Source: Spongospora subterranea (lineage: Eukaryota; Endomyxa; Phytomyxea; Plasmodiophorida; Plasmodiophoridae). Taken from it: a stretch of DNA of 22,525 bases. Numbering within the stretch: position 1 is the first letter of the stretch; every line of letters starts with the position of its first letter. Positions 9,840 through 18,528 of the stretch are shown piece by piece. A program made the translations under genes and the position numbers. Below the pieces are notes generated by a model that was given only the letters and a program-made list of their open reading frames with translations, was not told the DNA's origin and made no database searches. The stretch lies in the NCBI GenBank assembly GCA_900404475.1, contig OUQQ01000312.1:1-22525 (forward strand), in the 5' to 3' direction.

Positions 9840-10075
9840 CTTCTTGTATCTTTGTCTATGGGGACACTTTTTATAAAAAGTGAAAGAATCCTCAACGAAA
9901 GCTACTCTTCTGCTTGTGTGTATCCGTCGTTCATCGGGGTCCCACAATTAATATGCCTTCTGGTCATTGCAATATCCAATGAAGACAACACGGCGGCTTT
10001 TAGGGTCAAGTGATCGCCTGAGCTTTGTGTGAATAAACATCCATGCGTCGCAGCCATCTACTCTCAGGTAGTCAA
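9840..10075 (-). pseudogene. Copia integrase C-terminal region with one in-frame stop
   Basis: After a frame change at about 10078 the minus strand reads LRVDGCDAWMFIHTKLRRSL, then DPKSRRVVFIGYCNDQKAY. A TAA follows at about 9950, then LWDPDERRIHTSRRVAFVED. The FGCxAxxxxxxxxRxKLDPK, FxGY, YRxWDP and SRxVxFxE blocks of Copia integrases can all be followed. The single stop replaces the residue before Leu in the Y-R-L-W motif. Confidence 0.8.
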
Positions 10076-10077
10076 GA

Positions 10078-10515
10078 CTAGCTGGTTTCCCAACCGTACC
10101 AGCCCTCGAAACGTGTTATATGCCCTGGAAGTGATGAATTATGTCGGCGATTGATCGCATGTACGATTGCTGCGACGACGAATGTCCAATAGCCTTTTGG
10201 TAACCGAACGTGGTGCCTGGCGCTTTCCAATGCCTCGTCTATGGTCCGATTGATTCTCTCGGCGATGCCGTTCTGTTCTGGATCGTACGCAACACTCGTT
10301 TGATGGAAGATTCCGTTATCAGCATAATATTGTCTGCACTCGTTCGATAAGTACTCTCCTGCATTGTCACTCTGTGATATTCCGATCTTATTCCCGTTTT
10401 CGACGTTCGACTCTTGCTGGAAGCGCGTAAGGGCTGACAATGCCTCGTGTTTGTGTTTGAGAAATTTGACTCGTGAGAAGCGGGTGTGATGGTCGACAGT
10501 GATGATATATCTCAC
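10078..10515 (-). pseudogene. Copia integrase catalytic core, DDE residues present
   Basis: The 145-codon frame contains TVDHHTRFSRVKFLKHK (first Asp), GISQSDNAGEYLSNECRQYY (second Asp) and DPEQNGIAERINRTIDEALE (Glu). These are the three catalytic acids with family-typical spacing. FHQTSVAYDPEQNGIAER is the usual lead into the Glu. It ends at a stop just after WYGWETS. This is the best preserved part of the element. In Ty1/Copia the integrase cuts and joins the cDNA to target DNA; here it lacks an intact polyprotein. Confidence 0.88.
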
Positions 10516-10914
10516 ATTGTCGTAAATTCCGGGTGTTGGGTAGAGGGACCTTTGATGTCGGTTGAAACTATTTCTAGTGGTCTTGTCGTTTTAGATTTGC
10601 TTGCCTTGGAGAAGTAGCCGCCTGTCACTTTACTTTGATAACATCCATAACAGTTGCCTAATCTCCATGGTATCCTCTTCTTGTCTACATTGCAATAAGT
10701 TTTCCTTGACCATGCGTCGGAGATCTTGGTAATTTGTATGAAACATCCTTTGGTGCCACTTCTGTAGCGAAACGCTTTTGACGAATTGGGATGAGAAGAA
10801 TGCACCTGTTAGTGTGATCATTGTCGGGATATCGTTGCATTGCTTGGTATGGTATAGAGATTGTCCTTTCCTCGTAGTGCCGATCCAATTATTATCCCTT
10901 CGGGTTCCCTCCAA
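10512..10914 (-). pseudogene. Copia pre-integrase domain, frameshifted
   Basis: One frame gives LQKWHQRMFHTNYQDLRRMV, matching the WHxRxGHxNxxxL block of the GAG-pre-integrase domain. The next conserved part, NCYGCYQSKVTGGYFSK followed by TTRPLEIVSTDIKGP, sits in another frame. The Cys pair (CYGC) and the TDIKGP motif are intact. The two frames overlap between 10914 and 10512, and the change of register is in the 10640-10720 stretch. Confidence 0.8.
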
Positions 10915-11510
10915 CTTTCCTTGCTATAAATATGTAGGTGATCGTCAGAAGAAACGAACTTGATCCCCTGTCTGTACTTTGCCCAACAGATAGTAACTGT
11001 CGACTGAGATTGGGAACATGTAGTTCGTTTGAGTTTACCGGGATAACGTTGAGAATAGTTGGAATTGGGGTGCTTCCCTGGATGGATTTTACAATCGTTT
11101 CCGTGTCGTTGACCGATGGATGCCTTCAATGCATTGAGTTCAACGGTCAACTCCGCTACCAATGCCGATCTCAATGGTGGGGATGGTTCGGAGCGTTCTC
11201 CCTCCATCATCATCGCTGTCTGTCGCTCCGTGCTTAGGAGCTTATCCGCTTCCTGAGTATTGATGATGCTTGTGAGGGTCTTAAACCTCCTGTTCACTCC
11301 CAGTAGCATGATCGTCTCCTCGAGTTCATCCGAGAATTTGATCATTTTTTCTGGAATGACGACTCGGACCCCCAATGCTGCGCTGGACAGTCTGGATGCA
11401 TACTCCCGGCTTGGCTCGCCGTCACCTTGCCTTGTTGAGATTAGGGAGTGGGCAGCTCGGGTGACGACGGAACGGCTTGACCGATGGTAAGTTGAGTAGA
11501 TACATCGCCA
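10818..11510 (-). pseudogene. Copia gag (capsid) and possible protease remnant
   Basis: The open frame runs upstream past the first possible start and reads SREYASRLSSAALGVRVVIP, then MIKFSDELEETIMLLG, then RRFKTLTSIINTQEADKLL. This matches the usual Copia gag layout (E-Y-x-x-R-L, a short loop, then the leucine-rich block before the nucleocapsid). Downstream are HPGKHPNSNYSQRYPGK, where a CCHC zinc knuckle would be expected, and a stretch near KFVSSDDHLHIYSKESW that could be protease-flanking sequence. Neither the knuckle nor a DSGA protease motif survives. Confidence 0.7.
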
Positions 11511-11535
11511 GGGTTGAGCTGCTGTGTGGCAAGAA

Positions 11536-11716
11536 TCCGACCCTTGCGTCTATATATCTTGAGATGAGGGTTTCATGATGATGATCGGTCTTTACGTTGA
11601 CGATATACTTCTACTCCGACCGTCATCATTGTGGAGTAGAAGTATATCGTCAACGTAAAGGCCGATCATCATCATGAAACCCTCATCTCGAAATATATAT
11701 CGACGCAAGGGTCGGA
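11536..11716. repeat. fold-back made of two inverted copies of the Copia RT YVDD segment
   Basis: The left arm (11536-11616) and right arm (11633-11716) are near-perfect inverted repeats with a 16-base spacer. Read on the plus strand, the left arm gives SDPCVYIS, a stop, then DEGFMMMIGLYVDDILL, which is the catalytic segment of a Copia reverse transcriptase. The right arm gives the same on the minus strand, and the spacer continues that minus-strand reading (complement of HNDDG). Both arms match the main element at about 8880-8940. Transcripts crossing it would fold into a hairpin of about 80 bp. Confidence 0.92.
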
Positions 11717-11749
11717 TATGCACCTCATAGAGCCTTGGTTTCGTACTAA

Positions 11750-12020
11750 GCAGCCATTTACCTACATGTTAAGGGGCTCGGCGAGATCGTTGGGATCGTT
11801 AAGGCTGGCACATTTACACCTACTGATTCCCTCACTGCAGTACCAACCGGAGTCTCTGACAAATTAGACTTACGAGCACTAACCCTGATTCGACTAAATC
11901 TAATTACAGATGACATTGCAAGACTGACTTTAGTGAGGGGATCAGTAGGTGTGGTGTCCCAGCCTTATCGATCCCAACGATCTCGCCGAGCCCCTTAACA
12001 CGTAGGTAAATGACTGCGTT
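11750..12020. repeat. fold-back element with arms of about 86 bp
   Basis: The arms 11750-11835 and 11931-12020 are imperfect inverted repeats. Each contains atttacctac, then gttaaggggctcggcgagat and cgttgggatcg, and each ends near a cctactgat or atcagtagg sequence. The 95-base centre also pairs partly with itself (aattagactta against actaaatctaatt), so almost the whole 270 bp can form one hairpin. No ORF is present. This resembles a non-autonomous fold-back or MITE-type element. Confidence 0.88.
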
Positions 12021-12025
12021 CTTCA

Positions 12026-12047
12026 GGCACAAATGGAAATTTGTGCC
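12026..12047. repeat. small perfect hairpin, 9-bp stem and 4-base loop
   Basis: ggcacaaat, loop ggaa, atttgtgcc. It sits six bases beyond the fold-back element and may belong to the same structure. Confidence 0.75.
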
Positions 12048-12095
12048 CTTGCCGTCGAACATTGGTGTGTGTATTCGATCGTAATCCCCAATACT

Positions 12096-12302
12096 CTACC
12101 CAAGGTCACCTTCGATACTGTTCTCGGTGGATTGTGCTTCATTTAATTTTAGCTGTGCCAGCTTTCTCAACTTGGCTTGACGCTCTAAGAGAGTAATCGC
12201 AGCATCTAGTTCTGAATCTGTCAGGGACGGCTCCGTCTCCTGTATGTACTTCTGCCATGTCTGTGTATTGGTAGGAGTCGGGACGAAGAGATTTCTTGAC
12301 AT
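12096..12302 (-). CDS. small hypothetical helical protein (68 aa) or exon
   Basis: From the ATG at 12302 the frame reads MSRNLFVPTPTNTQTWQKYI, then ETEPSLTDSELDAAITLLER and AKLRKLAQLKLNEAQSTENS, ending in GDLG. Composition is balanced and helix-forming, unlike a random frame. The frame is open upstream to 12377 without an ATG, so it might be the terminal exon of a longer protein or retroelement-related. It lies between the fold-back elements and the MULE relic. No family is recognised. Confidence 0.45.
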   Translation of the reverse strand: MSRNLFVPTPTNTQTWQKYIQETEPSLTDSELDAAITLLERQAKLRKLAQLKLNEAQSTENSIEGDLG

Positions 12303-12383
12303 ATGCAATATTGTATTGAGGTCCAAAAAAGATAGAGCGGGTATCTGCCCGACTGTCGTAACGGCGACCGAACCCAACCGTTA

Positions 12384-13348
12384 ATGTTGATAATTATCTA
12401 CAGGAGTACAAGTTTTGGAGCAGCGGTTCCGTATTTCAAGGCGTGGAAATCCTTGAACAATCTTAAGCCACAAAATGAGATTCTTGAAGACGAGTCGCTT
12501 CAGGAAACTGAAGATTATTTCCGGAGATGTTATAATACAAAACCCAGGCACCAATACGTTGTTGAACGGCGAGATGATGACAGTACTTTATCGGGCGTTT
12601 CTCTTGTTTTGGGTATGCTTTTGAAGCAGTTGGCGTATGTTTTCCTGTGATTGTTAACGACGCTTGTCACATGAAAAGGGGTGGTATGATCCTGGTCGCT
12701 AATGTCCTTAACGGTGAACGACAGATAATACGCCTGGCCAGAGCGGTGGTACCCACAGAATATGAATGTCAGTGGGCTTTTTTCTACAAAAATATAAAGG
12801 TTTCCATTGAGTCGACCAACAATCCGCTGTTTGTCGATGTACATTGCCGCGAAAACGTATGCACAATGCCGAAGTTCGCATTCTACGTATGATGTGGGAG
12901 TCGAATTGCATTTTTTCATCTTGGACAGAATGTAAAGAGAAGTTTTCCGCACTGATGTTGAAGGAAGTAAACAGCGCGCTGTGAAAACAACCACTCAAGA
13001 AAGCTTGGCTTTTGCACTAACGAGTAGACGTAAACAGGAATGAACTGATCTATGAATATGGCCAGCGATCCAACTGGGCCTCGACCCATGTTCCTGTTCC
13101 AATATACGACACCTATACTTTCAAGGAGTTTCCGATTCAGAAGATACGTAATCGTAGTTATTTGATCGATCTTCGTTAAGTTCGTCGAAAATGTATTGAA
13201 ACAAAGGTTCACAAGATTCTTCAAATATCGCAACTTGTCTGAAGAAGTTACCCTTCGCTTCCAAAATGAGTACAAGACGCGTCGTTGGACATCAAAAACT
13301 CATAGGCCAGTTCATTCTTTGATAAAACAGAGACGCTTTTTTGAATGA
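12384..13348 (+). pseudogene. Mutator-like (MULE) transposase, multiply frameshifted
   Basis: Successive plus-strand frames can be read as one MULE transposase. FGAAVPYFKAWKSLNNLK resembles the S-Y-x-K-A-W block. After a frame change near 12580 comes FPVIVNDACHMKRGGMILVA, then NGERQIIRLARAVVP and CQWAFFYKNIK, matching the start of the MULE domain including the first catalytic Asp. After a change near 12812, VDQQSAVCRCTL and MHNAEVRILRMM resemble the second-Asp block and the N-A-x-H-R-x-C-x-x-H stretch. Then NWASTHVPVPIYDTY and FPIQKIRNRSYL (13042-13179), and finally VENVLKQRFTRFFKY to a stop at 13346. At least four frame changes make it non-functional. Terminal inverted repeats were not identified. 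Confidence 0.72.
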
Positions 13349-13887
13349 TTGTTTTCACAGCGTGATGTACTCTTCTTTTTTGACAATAAAGAATAAAACA
13401 AACGAAGACTGAACGGGCGTCGTCCATGACCTATTCTCTCATACCCTTCATTAAACCTCTGCAGCGCCATTGTACTAATACAATCTGCTCAAGACAACGG
13501 TCTTCCTTCTGAGTGGGTACAAAGATTGTCCCGAGGGCGCTGTCGAGTCTCAAAGAAGGGTGTGAGGGAATGGGTGATCGATGTGATGAAGCCACAACTC
13601 CAGCTGCAGAGAACACTTCAGGAACCTGACGGAGGACTAGCCGGCAATGGTACTAGGAGTCGCTGGGGACCGCATTCAGATATTCGGGTCGTGGAGATGT
13701 TGTTCTGCGCACAGCCTCTGCAAGTTTTATCACGATCAATGCCGAGTTTGTCCCTGATTGCGAACCTCGTTCGCAATCAGGGCGGCAAAACGGGGGAACA
13801 TAGAGAGACAGCGCCATCATCGACGATCGTGCAATCTGAACGGCAATCAGGAAAGCGAACGATCCTGCTTAGCCTTCTTTCAATCTG
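13349..13887. other. gap without assignable gene, containing a strong hairpin
   Basis: A 151-codon plus-strand frame (13526-13981) and several smaller ones cross this stretch. They are rich in Arg and Ser and show no motif. The one clear structure is the perfect hairpin listed separately. A short inverted pair links cagcgcgctgtgaaaacaa (12974-12992) with the complement of ttgttttcacagcgtg (13347-13362), flanking the end of the MULE relic. Confidence 0.5.
13752..13782. repeat. perfect 14-bp hairpin with 3-base loop
   Basis: ccctgattgcgaac (13752-13765), loop ctc, then the exact reverse complement at 13769-13782. Half the stem is G+C. No gene end is evident next to it, so a terminator role is not supported; it could be a small palindromic insertion. 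Confidence 0.88.
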
Positions 13888-14418
13888 TCATCGACTCGGG
13901 ATGCGCCTTTACTGGTTCACTTTTGGATTTTTTCAAAGGCTTATCCCAATAAGCTCAATCAGCAGCGTAGCCATTTCCTGATTCGTCGAAACCAGCATCT
14001 TGAAAAGGGCCTCCCAGGCGCCTGCCGGGTCATTCGCAAACGCCTTGATCAATGTGAGTTGGCTTGATCCCGACATTCCTGATGATATCGCCAGCGTAGC
14101 TAGTGCCTTCTTGACCGAGTTCGTCGGACGGCCTTTGTCATATCGACGTAACCATCGTCGAGACCGAAAGCGGTCAGCATTATCACCTATGGCGAACAAT
14201 GACCGCGTTCGCTCAGCGACAAAGCCGATCGCGAGGCATTAACTGCCGGTTAGGGTGATGAGGCGTCGACCATGTCGCAAAAATGTATGAAATCGATTGT
14301 GACTATTGATGCAATACTGTTGGAGGCGCAAGGAGTGAATTGTACTTAGAATTGATTCTGTATTCACACTGTTGTCCAACTCACGTCCGCTCCCACAGAC
14401 TTCCGATTTTTTGGACAT
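13888..14418 (-). CDS. hypothetical protein, exon structure uncertain
   Basis: The best coding stretch (14199-13933) reads NSVKKALATLAISSG, then SSQLTLIKAFANDPAGAWEA and TNQEMATLLIELIG, a helical pattern. After it a Lys-rich piece, PLKKSKSEPVKAHPESMTD with a stop near 13888, lies in another frame. A 53-base intron (GTTTCG...GATAAG) would join the two in phase after KML. A start at 14418 (MSKKSEVCGSG) is followed by a strong donor, GTGAGT. A short second exon (IASIVTIDFIHFCDM, 14344-14271) fits by phase but uses weak sites. The overall model is inference and no family is recognised. If the splices are wrong the gene may be a frameshifted relic. Confidence 0.4.
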
Positions 14419-14458
14419 CACGATTATTCAAAATGAAGCTGGTGTATGACAGCGCGAG

Positions 14459-15915
14459 TCATGATGGAGTTGTCGCTGAAGACGCAGGAGCAGCTGAACC
14501 TGGCTGTTCCATGAACGGTTTGTCATCTAACACAGGCGGGGGAGGCGAAGACGCAGGAGGGCGTTCCCCACGTCGTAGGAACTTTTCAAACTGCGCTTTG
14601 ACAGAGGCCAATTCCTCACATTTGGAAGATAGACATGCCGACAGCCGCGAATTCTCTTTCATCACCGTTTTATTCTTGCGGCCGGTCTGAAGACCAATTG
14701 AATTAGCATTGATATTGCAAAAAACAAGCTCCATGAAACAACCAAATAGAACGATTACGAAACTGATGCTAGGCAACCAGTAAAAAATGACAAACGCAAC
14801 AACAACTGTAAAGTAGAAACAGGAAACGAGCAAGTTCTGATGACGTACCGAAGAGATTTGTTGGCGGAGCTGTTCAAAGCTACGGAGGTTTTCTTTCATC
14901 GTCGATTGCACGTCGTCAAACTTGACGACATACGACTGCGTCATTGCCTGGGCGGCCGCAGCTCGCCCAGCCTCTTCCGCCGCCCGTTGTTCAGCGAGCC
15001 GCAGGGCATCGCGCATCAATCCCAGCTCCGACTCGAGACCGGAAACCTGACGTTCGTGCGCTTGGCGCTGTTCGGCATCCAACGATAAAACTGCACGAAC
15101 TCGATCTTGCAACTCAGAATGTGCCCTGGCCTGGGCTTCGCGCTCCTCGGCAGATGCCGTGATCTGCGCTTCGATCTCGGCGGTGGAATCCCGAAACGAT
15201 TTGCGGAGCGCCTCCTGGCTGTCAGCCTGAGCTTTGAATTGGGCCTCATATTGTGCCTGTCGACTGGAATTAGCTGAATTGAACACCTTGATTTTTTGCA
15301 GCAATCTTCAGCTGGCATTACCGACGAATAGAACCAATACGATGAAGTGGTAAATACAAATCAACAACAATGACCTGAACTGCAAATGATATCAACTTGG
15401 CCCGCAACATGAACAAAATCAAACAAAGAGAAATAACAAAAATGATAAAAAAATGTCGGGAAAGAGTGAGCGACCTACCCTGATATTCTTACTTTGGTTT
15501 GATAGCTCCCTTGCCAAACCTTGAGGCAATGATCAAAACTAAATGATGAACTATGGCAGAAACGGAAATTTGACATTACAACGTAATAGCTTCAAAAAAA
15601 ACAATTCAACTTTCGGACTAAAAACCAGCACAGCTTACCCTGTAACTTTGTATGAGCAGACTCCAACTTGGCCAACTTCTGTTGAGTTTCACCTAGATCG
15701 CGGCGCAGCCTAAGACGTTCATCTTCTAAGATGACCTTGTCACGAACCACAGACTTGGTTGCCGATCCAAGCGTCTCGGTCGGATGCACCTGTCTCAATC
15801 GTTTGATCTCATCGCGTACCAGGCGGGTAATTCGCTTCTCGGGCGTCTCGCCGGCCTGCTCGGCAATATCGGCCATGACGGCCCGTAGTTCGTCCACATC
15901 CAGCTCTGACGCCAT
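14459..15915 (-). CDS. taxilin family coiled-coil protein, four exons
   Basis: Taxilins are long coiled-coil proteins that bind syntaxins and act in vesicle traffic. Exons: 15915-15639, 15519-15479, 15286-14849 and 14686-14459. Introns are 119, 192 and 162 bases, with donors GTAAGC, GTAGGT and GTACGT and acceptors CTCAAG, ATCAAG and TTCAG. The product is 327 residues. Landmarks: LARELSNQSKNIR made by the 41-base exon 2 (taxilin L-C-R-E-L-Q-x-Q-N-K); YVVKFDDVQSTMKENLRSF in exon 3 (taxilin KFxEVQxTLxKSNEVF); KNKTVMKENSRLSACLS in exon 4. A Pro-rich disordered tail ends the protein. The ATG at 15915 is the first in frame. The 162-base last intron is a multiple of three and has no stop, so its retention would insert a hydrophobic segment. 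Confidence 0.87.
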
Positions 15916-16001
15916 TGTTCGCAACGCATAATGGTTGCGCCAGGTCGATGGCGCCAGAGTACGTTACAGGCTGCTCTACCATCACCCTACCTTGTTGCGT
16001 G

Positions 16002-16214
16002 TCATGTCTCTGACGACATTCTTCTCAATGCGTTCACTGTATTTTGGCTCAGACAGTTGGCGATTTGGTCAACAACTGTTTGGGCGTAGGAACGGAATTT
16101 ACATCCTTTGCGAACAACTGATACAAAGTTGTTGGTGTTCAGAATGATGAGAATTGGTTCTATACCATTTTGATCTCTTTTTCGAACCGGCCACCGTGTC
16201 CAGCTCCCTGGCAA
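16002..16214 (-). CDS. candidate exon, unknown
   Basis: The frame reads GIEPILIILNTNNFVSVVRK, then FRSYAQTVVDQIANCLSQN, and stops at 16002, less than 100 bases from the taxilin start. It looks protein-like. A second minus frame just upstream also does (MLVDQFARELDTVAGSKKRS, from about 16231). A 48-base GTATAG...ATCAG intron is possible inside but leads to short products, so the structure is unresolved and this may be a decayed gene. Confidence 0.3.
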   Translation of the reverse strand: MPGSWTRWPVRKRDQNGIEPILIILNTNNFVSVVRKGCKFRSYAQTVVDQIANCLSQNTVNALRRMSSET

Positions 16215-16465
16215 ACTGATCGACCAGCATGTGATTGCGAAGGAGTAGAAGGTGCCACTAGCGAATTATGGATTACAAGGCGATTTTCTGAATGGTGTTG
16301 TAATCCTATTCATGTTATGAACATCACGAACAGGGATTACTAATATCTTCTTGTCCAATCAACCGGTAGACCAATCGTCTCAAATCCACTATGATTATTT
16401 TTTGAAAAGGATTTCGATAATCAACGTTATTTATAGGGAAACACGATTTATTTACAATATATTGT

Positions 16466-16542
16466 CGACATTATGAATCGATTTACATTATCGGGTTTCA
16501 ACTTATTGGTCTACCGACATTCGACACTAATTCATAATGTCG
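16466..16542. repeat. perfect 13-bp inverted repeat
   Basis: cgacattatgaat (16466-16478) is the exact reverse complement of 16530-16542. It overlaps the end of the minus-strand candidate frame at 16498-16734. Confidence 0.75.
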
Positions 16543-16734
16543 TTTTCTGTTGAAATTTTCAGTTTTTAGTAATTGGCTACAGTAAACAGGATGGGCATCA
16601 TCACCACTCCCGACCGATACATCGATTAGTCGCCCATATCTTGCTTCGCTTGGGATCAACACAAGCTTGAAATCTTCAATATCATTATGCGATTGCCTAT
16701 TCTGGCGGTTTTCCAGATTTTTTCCAACAAACAC
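16498..16734 (-). CDS. candidate exon or gene relic, unknown
   Basis: The frame has no ATG at its 5' end. It reads NDIEDFKLVLIPSEARYGRL, then DVSVGSGDDAHPVYCSQLLK, and ends NVGRPIS. A possible acceptor, ATTTGAG, directly precedes the open part. Composition looks coding, but no upstream exon is visible in the roughly 600 gene-free bases beyond it. Confidence 0.33.
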   Translation of the reverse strand: MFVGKNLENRQNRQSHNDIEDFKLVLIPSEARYGRLIDVSVGSGDDAHPVYCSQLLKTENFNRKRHYELVSNVGRPIS

Positions 16735-17352
16735 TCAAATAATTTCGTTCAGTCGAGGCTGTTGTTCCAAAACCCGGAAATATGTTGTCGTTGAACTAGT
16801 GAATGGTTAGGGCTACATCATATATGCACATGACGATCACAATTGATTGCTGTTTTGATGATGATCAACTAACGCGAAGGTAGTGTTGATCCCGACCACA
16901 ACCGGCAAACAGGCTGGTTGCATCTGAGATGTAGGTAGCTAACATAGCGCGAAAGAGCTGGCATTGTACTAAAGATGGGAGAAGTAAAACCAACGGTAAA
17001 CTGCTATTGATGAGCCCTGGGTTTTCAAGTCAAAAAATGGGGTAAAGACGGAAGCGAACTCTGGCGCTAGGGTATTACATTGACTAAATGGACGGTGCTT
17101 AATTTAGCCAAGTCATGACGATCCTCTTAATTTGCTTGGTGACAATAATCGGAATCGCATTGCTTATTGGCGAAATAATCATAGAGGAAAGTCCCATAAA
17201 TAGTGAATTTACTCATATATTGGCTGCTGAAATTCCTTTTACACAATTCTCGATAAAAACATCAGCATTTTTCATGCGCTGACTTCATGCACACGGTTGT
17301 CTATTTCATTTGTTGCACAGATTGAAAGGCGGAACTTGCTGGCAGAAGATGA
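16735..17352. other. intergenic stretch, nothing recognised
   Basis: All frames are short and AT-rich, with many stops on both strands. I see no RNA gene, repeat or transposon motif. It probably separates the end of the disordered-protein gene from the candidate exon to its left. Confidence 0.5.
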
Positions 17353-18294
17353 CTATGTCGATGGCGAATGCTTCTTTCCTTTTTTTCGCCTTGCTTCTTG
17401 AAAAGGCTCATTCAGTTTCTTGTGCCCTCTGTCTAGCCGGGATTTAAAGGGCGAGACGGGATAGCTAGGCACAAACGCGGCAACAGATTGTAGAAATCTG
17501 GCACTGTCGATAGATGAGGGACCAGGAATATCATCGTCGATGGGCAATTCTACGTCATTCTCAGGCGATTGTTCATCAACGGTCGGCAATTCATCGTCAA
17601 CAGTGACGTCATCATCCTCGGTCTCAGAACCCGAACTCGGAGCAATTGGAACAGATGAAGACAATCCTAGTGGCGGTAATCGCAATTTTGACAATAGAAT
17701 TCGTCGGGACTCGTCCGCAGAGAACTGTGGTGGTGATATCACGGATGTGAGAACATCAATGGATGACGACGATGATGATGAACACGATAACGAAGGTGCG
17801 GGTATGGTTTGCGAAATATTATGATTGAGAGATGATGTAGCATTGAATGATAGTTTGGGAGATGAAAACGAATCAGGATCAGGAGACGTGCCACAAATGG
17901 GGAGATTTACCCTTGGGCTCTGTTTATCAGCAATGTCGCGATATGGTTCATCTGTACCAGGATTCGGTACGAACAATTGAGAACGCCGATCCGAAACTGG
18001 CGAATCCGGTTTTAAGATCGATACGTCCAGATCTGTCTGGCAAACTGAATTATTTGAATGTTGGTGCGGCTTCTCTAGCTGGGGAGACGTATCCGGACTC
18101 GTGTCCTTCATTTCAGAAACTGTGTCCAATATTAGACAATCAGGATCCGATAAAAGCAACTCTACCCCTTGAGCTGATATCTGCTCGACGGTTTCCGACC
18201 TGTCTCGGCATTCGTTCATAATCAATCGCCTTTTGGTACTTCGAGGGGGTTTCGCCCGTAATGAATCCGGAAGTGTCCTAAACTTGGGCGGCAT
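17353..18294 (-). CDS. Ser/Pro/Asp-rich disordered protein, 313 aa, single exon
   Basis: An uninterrupted ORF from the ATG at 18294. It starts basic (MPPKFRTLPDSLRAKPPRST), then is dominated by Ser, Pro and Asp, with a poly-Ser run around residues 170-177 and an acidic block (SETEDDDVTVDDELPTVDEQ) near residues 222-241. The C-terminus has one more ordered-looking segment (SARFLQSVAAFVPSYPVSPF) and a basic end (ARRKKGKKHSP). Many Ser-Pro pairs suggest a phosphorylated regulatory or nuclear protein, but that is inference. The 94- and 124-codon plus-strand frames over it are mirror images of its low-complexity codons. The full-length open frame without introns is the main support. Confidence 0.82.
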   Translation of the reverse strand: MPPKFRTLPDSLRAKPPRSTKRRLIMNECRDRSETVEQISAQGVELLLSDPDCLILDTVSEMKDTSPDTSPQLEKPHQHSNNSVCQTDLDVSILKPDSPVSDRRSQLFVPNPGTDEPYRDIADKQSPRVNLPICGTSPDPDSFSSPKLSFNATSSLNHNISQTIPAPSLSCSSSSSSSIDVLTSVISPPQFSADESRRILLSKLRLPPLGLSSSVPIAPSSGSETEDDDVTVDDELPTVDEQSPENDVELPIDDDIPGPSSIDSARFLQSVAAFVPSYPVSPFKSRLDRGHKKLNEPFQEARRKKGKKHSPST

Positions 18295-18528
18295 TGATGT
18301 TCTACAGATGGAACGACACCGGTATTCTCAATCAACTGGATAATCACGTGGGGAATGTCCGATGGTTAGAGACTATAGCGCCGTCGATTGTCATCTTACC
18401 CGTTTGATGATGACAGTACCGGTTCGGCTTGGACCACATGTTACCGCAGCTGCATTGCTATCAGTCTACCACGGTACTGTACCACCAACCACTACTGTAT
18501 CTAACAGACTTACGGTAAATCTCAGCCT

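Larger units (their letters stand above)
8197..11510 (-). mobile_element. degraded Ty1/Copia LTR retrotransposon, internal region
   Basis: The domains occur in Copia order on the minus strand: gag (about 11510-10990), pre-integrase (10860-10560), integrase with its full DDE triad (10515-10078), integrase C-terminal region (10075-9840), an acidic linker (9800-9480), and reverse transcriptase (9440-8830) with YVDD. At least five frame changes and one clear stop break it. The frame at 8197-8472 may be later polymerase sequence, but no RNase H motif is evident. Neither LTR was recognised, and the 5' end runs into fold-back structures. The element is certainly not autonomous as it stands. Confidence 0.9.

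Noticed and set aside
11260..11490. Plus-strand ORF ending TTERLDRW
   Set aside because: The minus strand over the same bases continues the Copia gag in frame (REYASRLSSAALG), so this is its antisense shadow.
12530..12994. 154-codon minus-strand frame
   Set aside because: It overlaps the MULE transposase segments, whose plus-strand readings match known motifs.
14840..15162. Overlapping plus-strand frames inside the taxilin gene
   Set aside because: They are complementary to a long Glu/Gln/Ala-rich coiled coil that has clear family motifs.
17540..18221. Two plus-strand frames of 94 and 124 codons
   Set aside because: They mirror the Ser/Asp-rich codons of the 313-residue minus-strand ORF.
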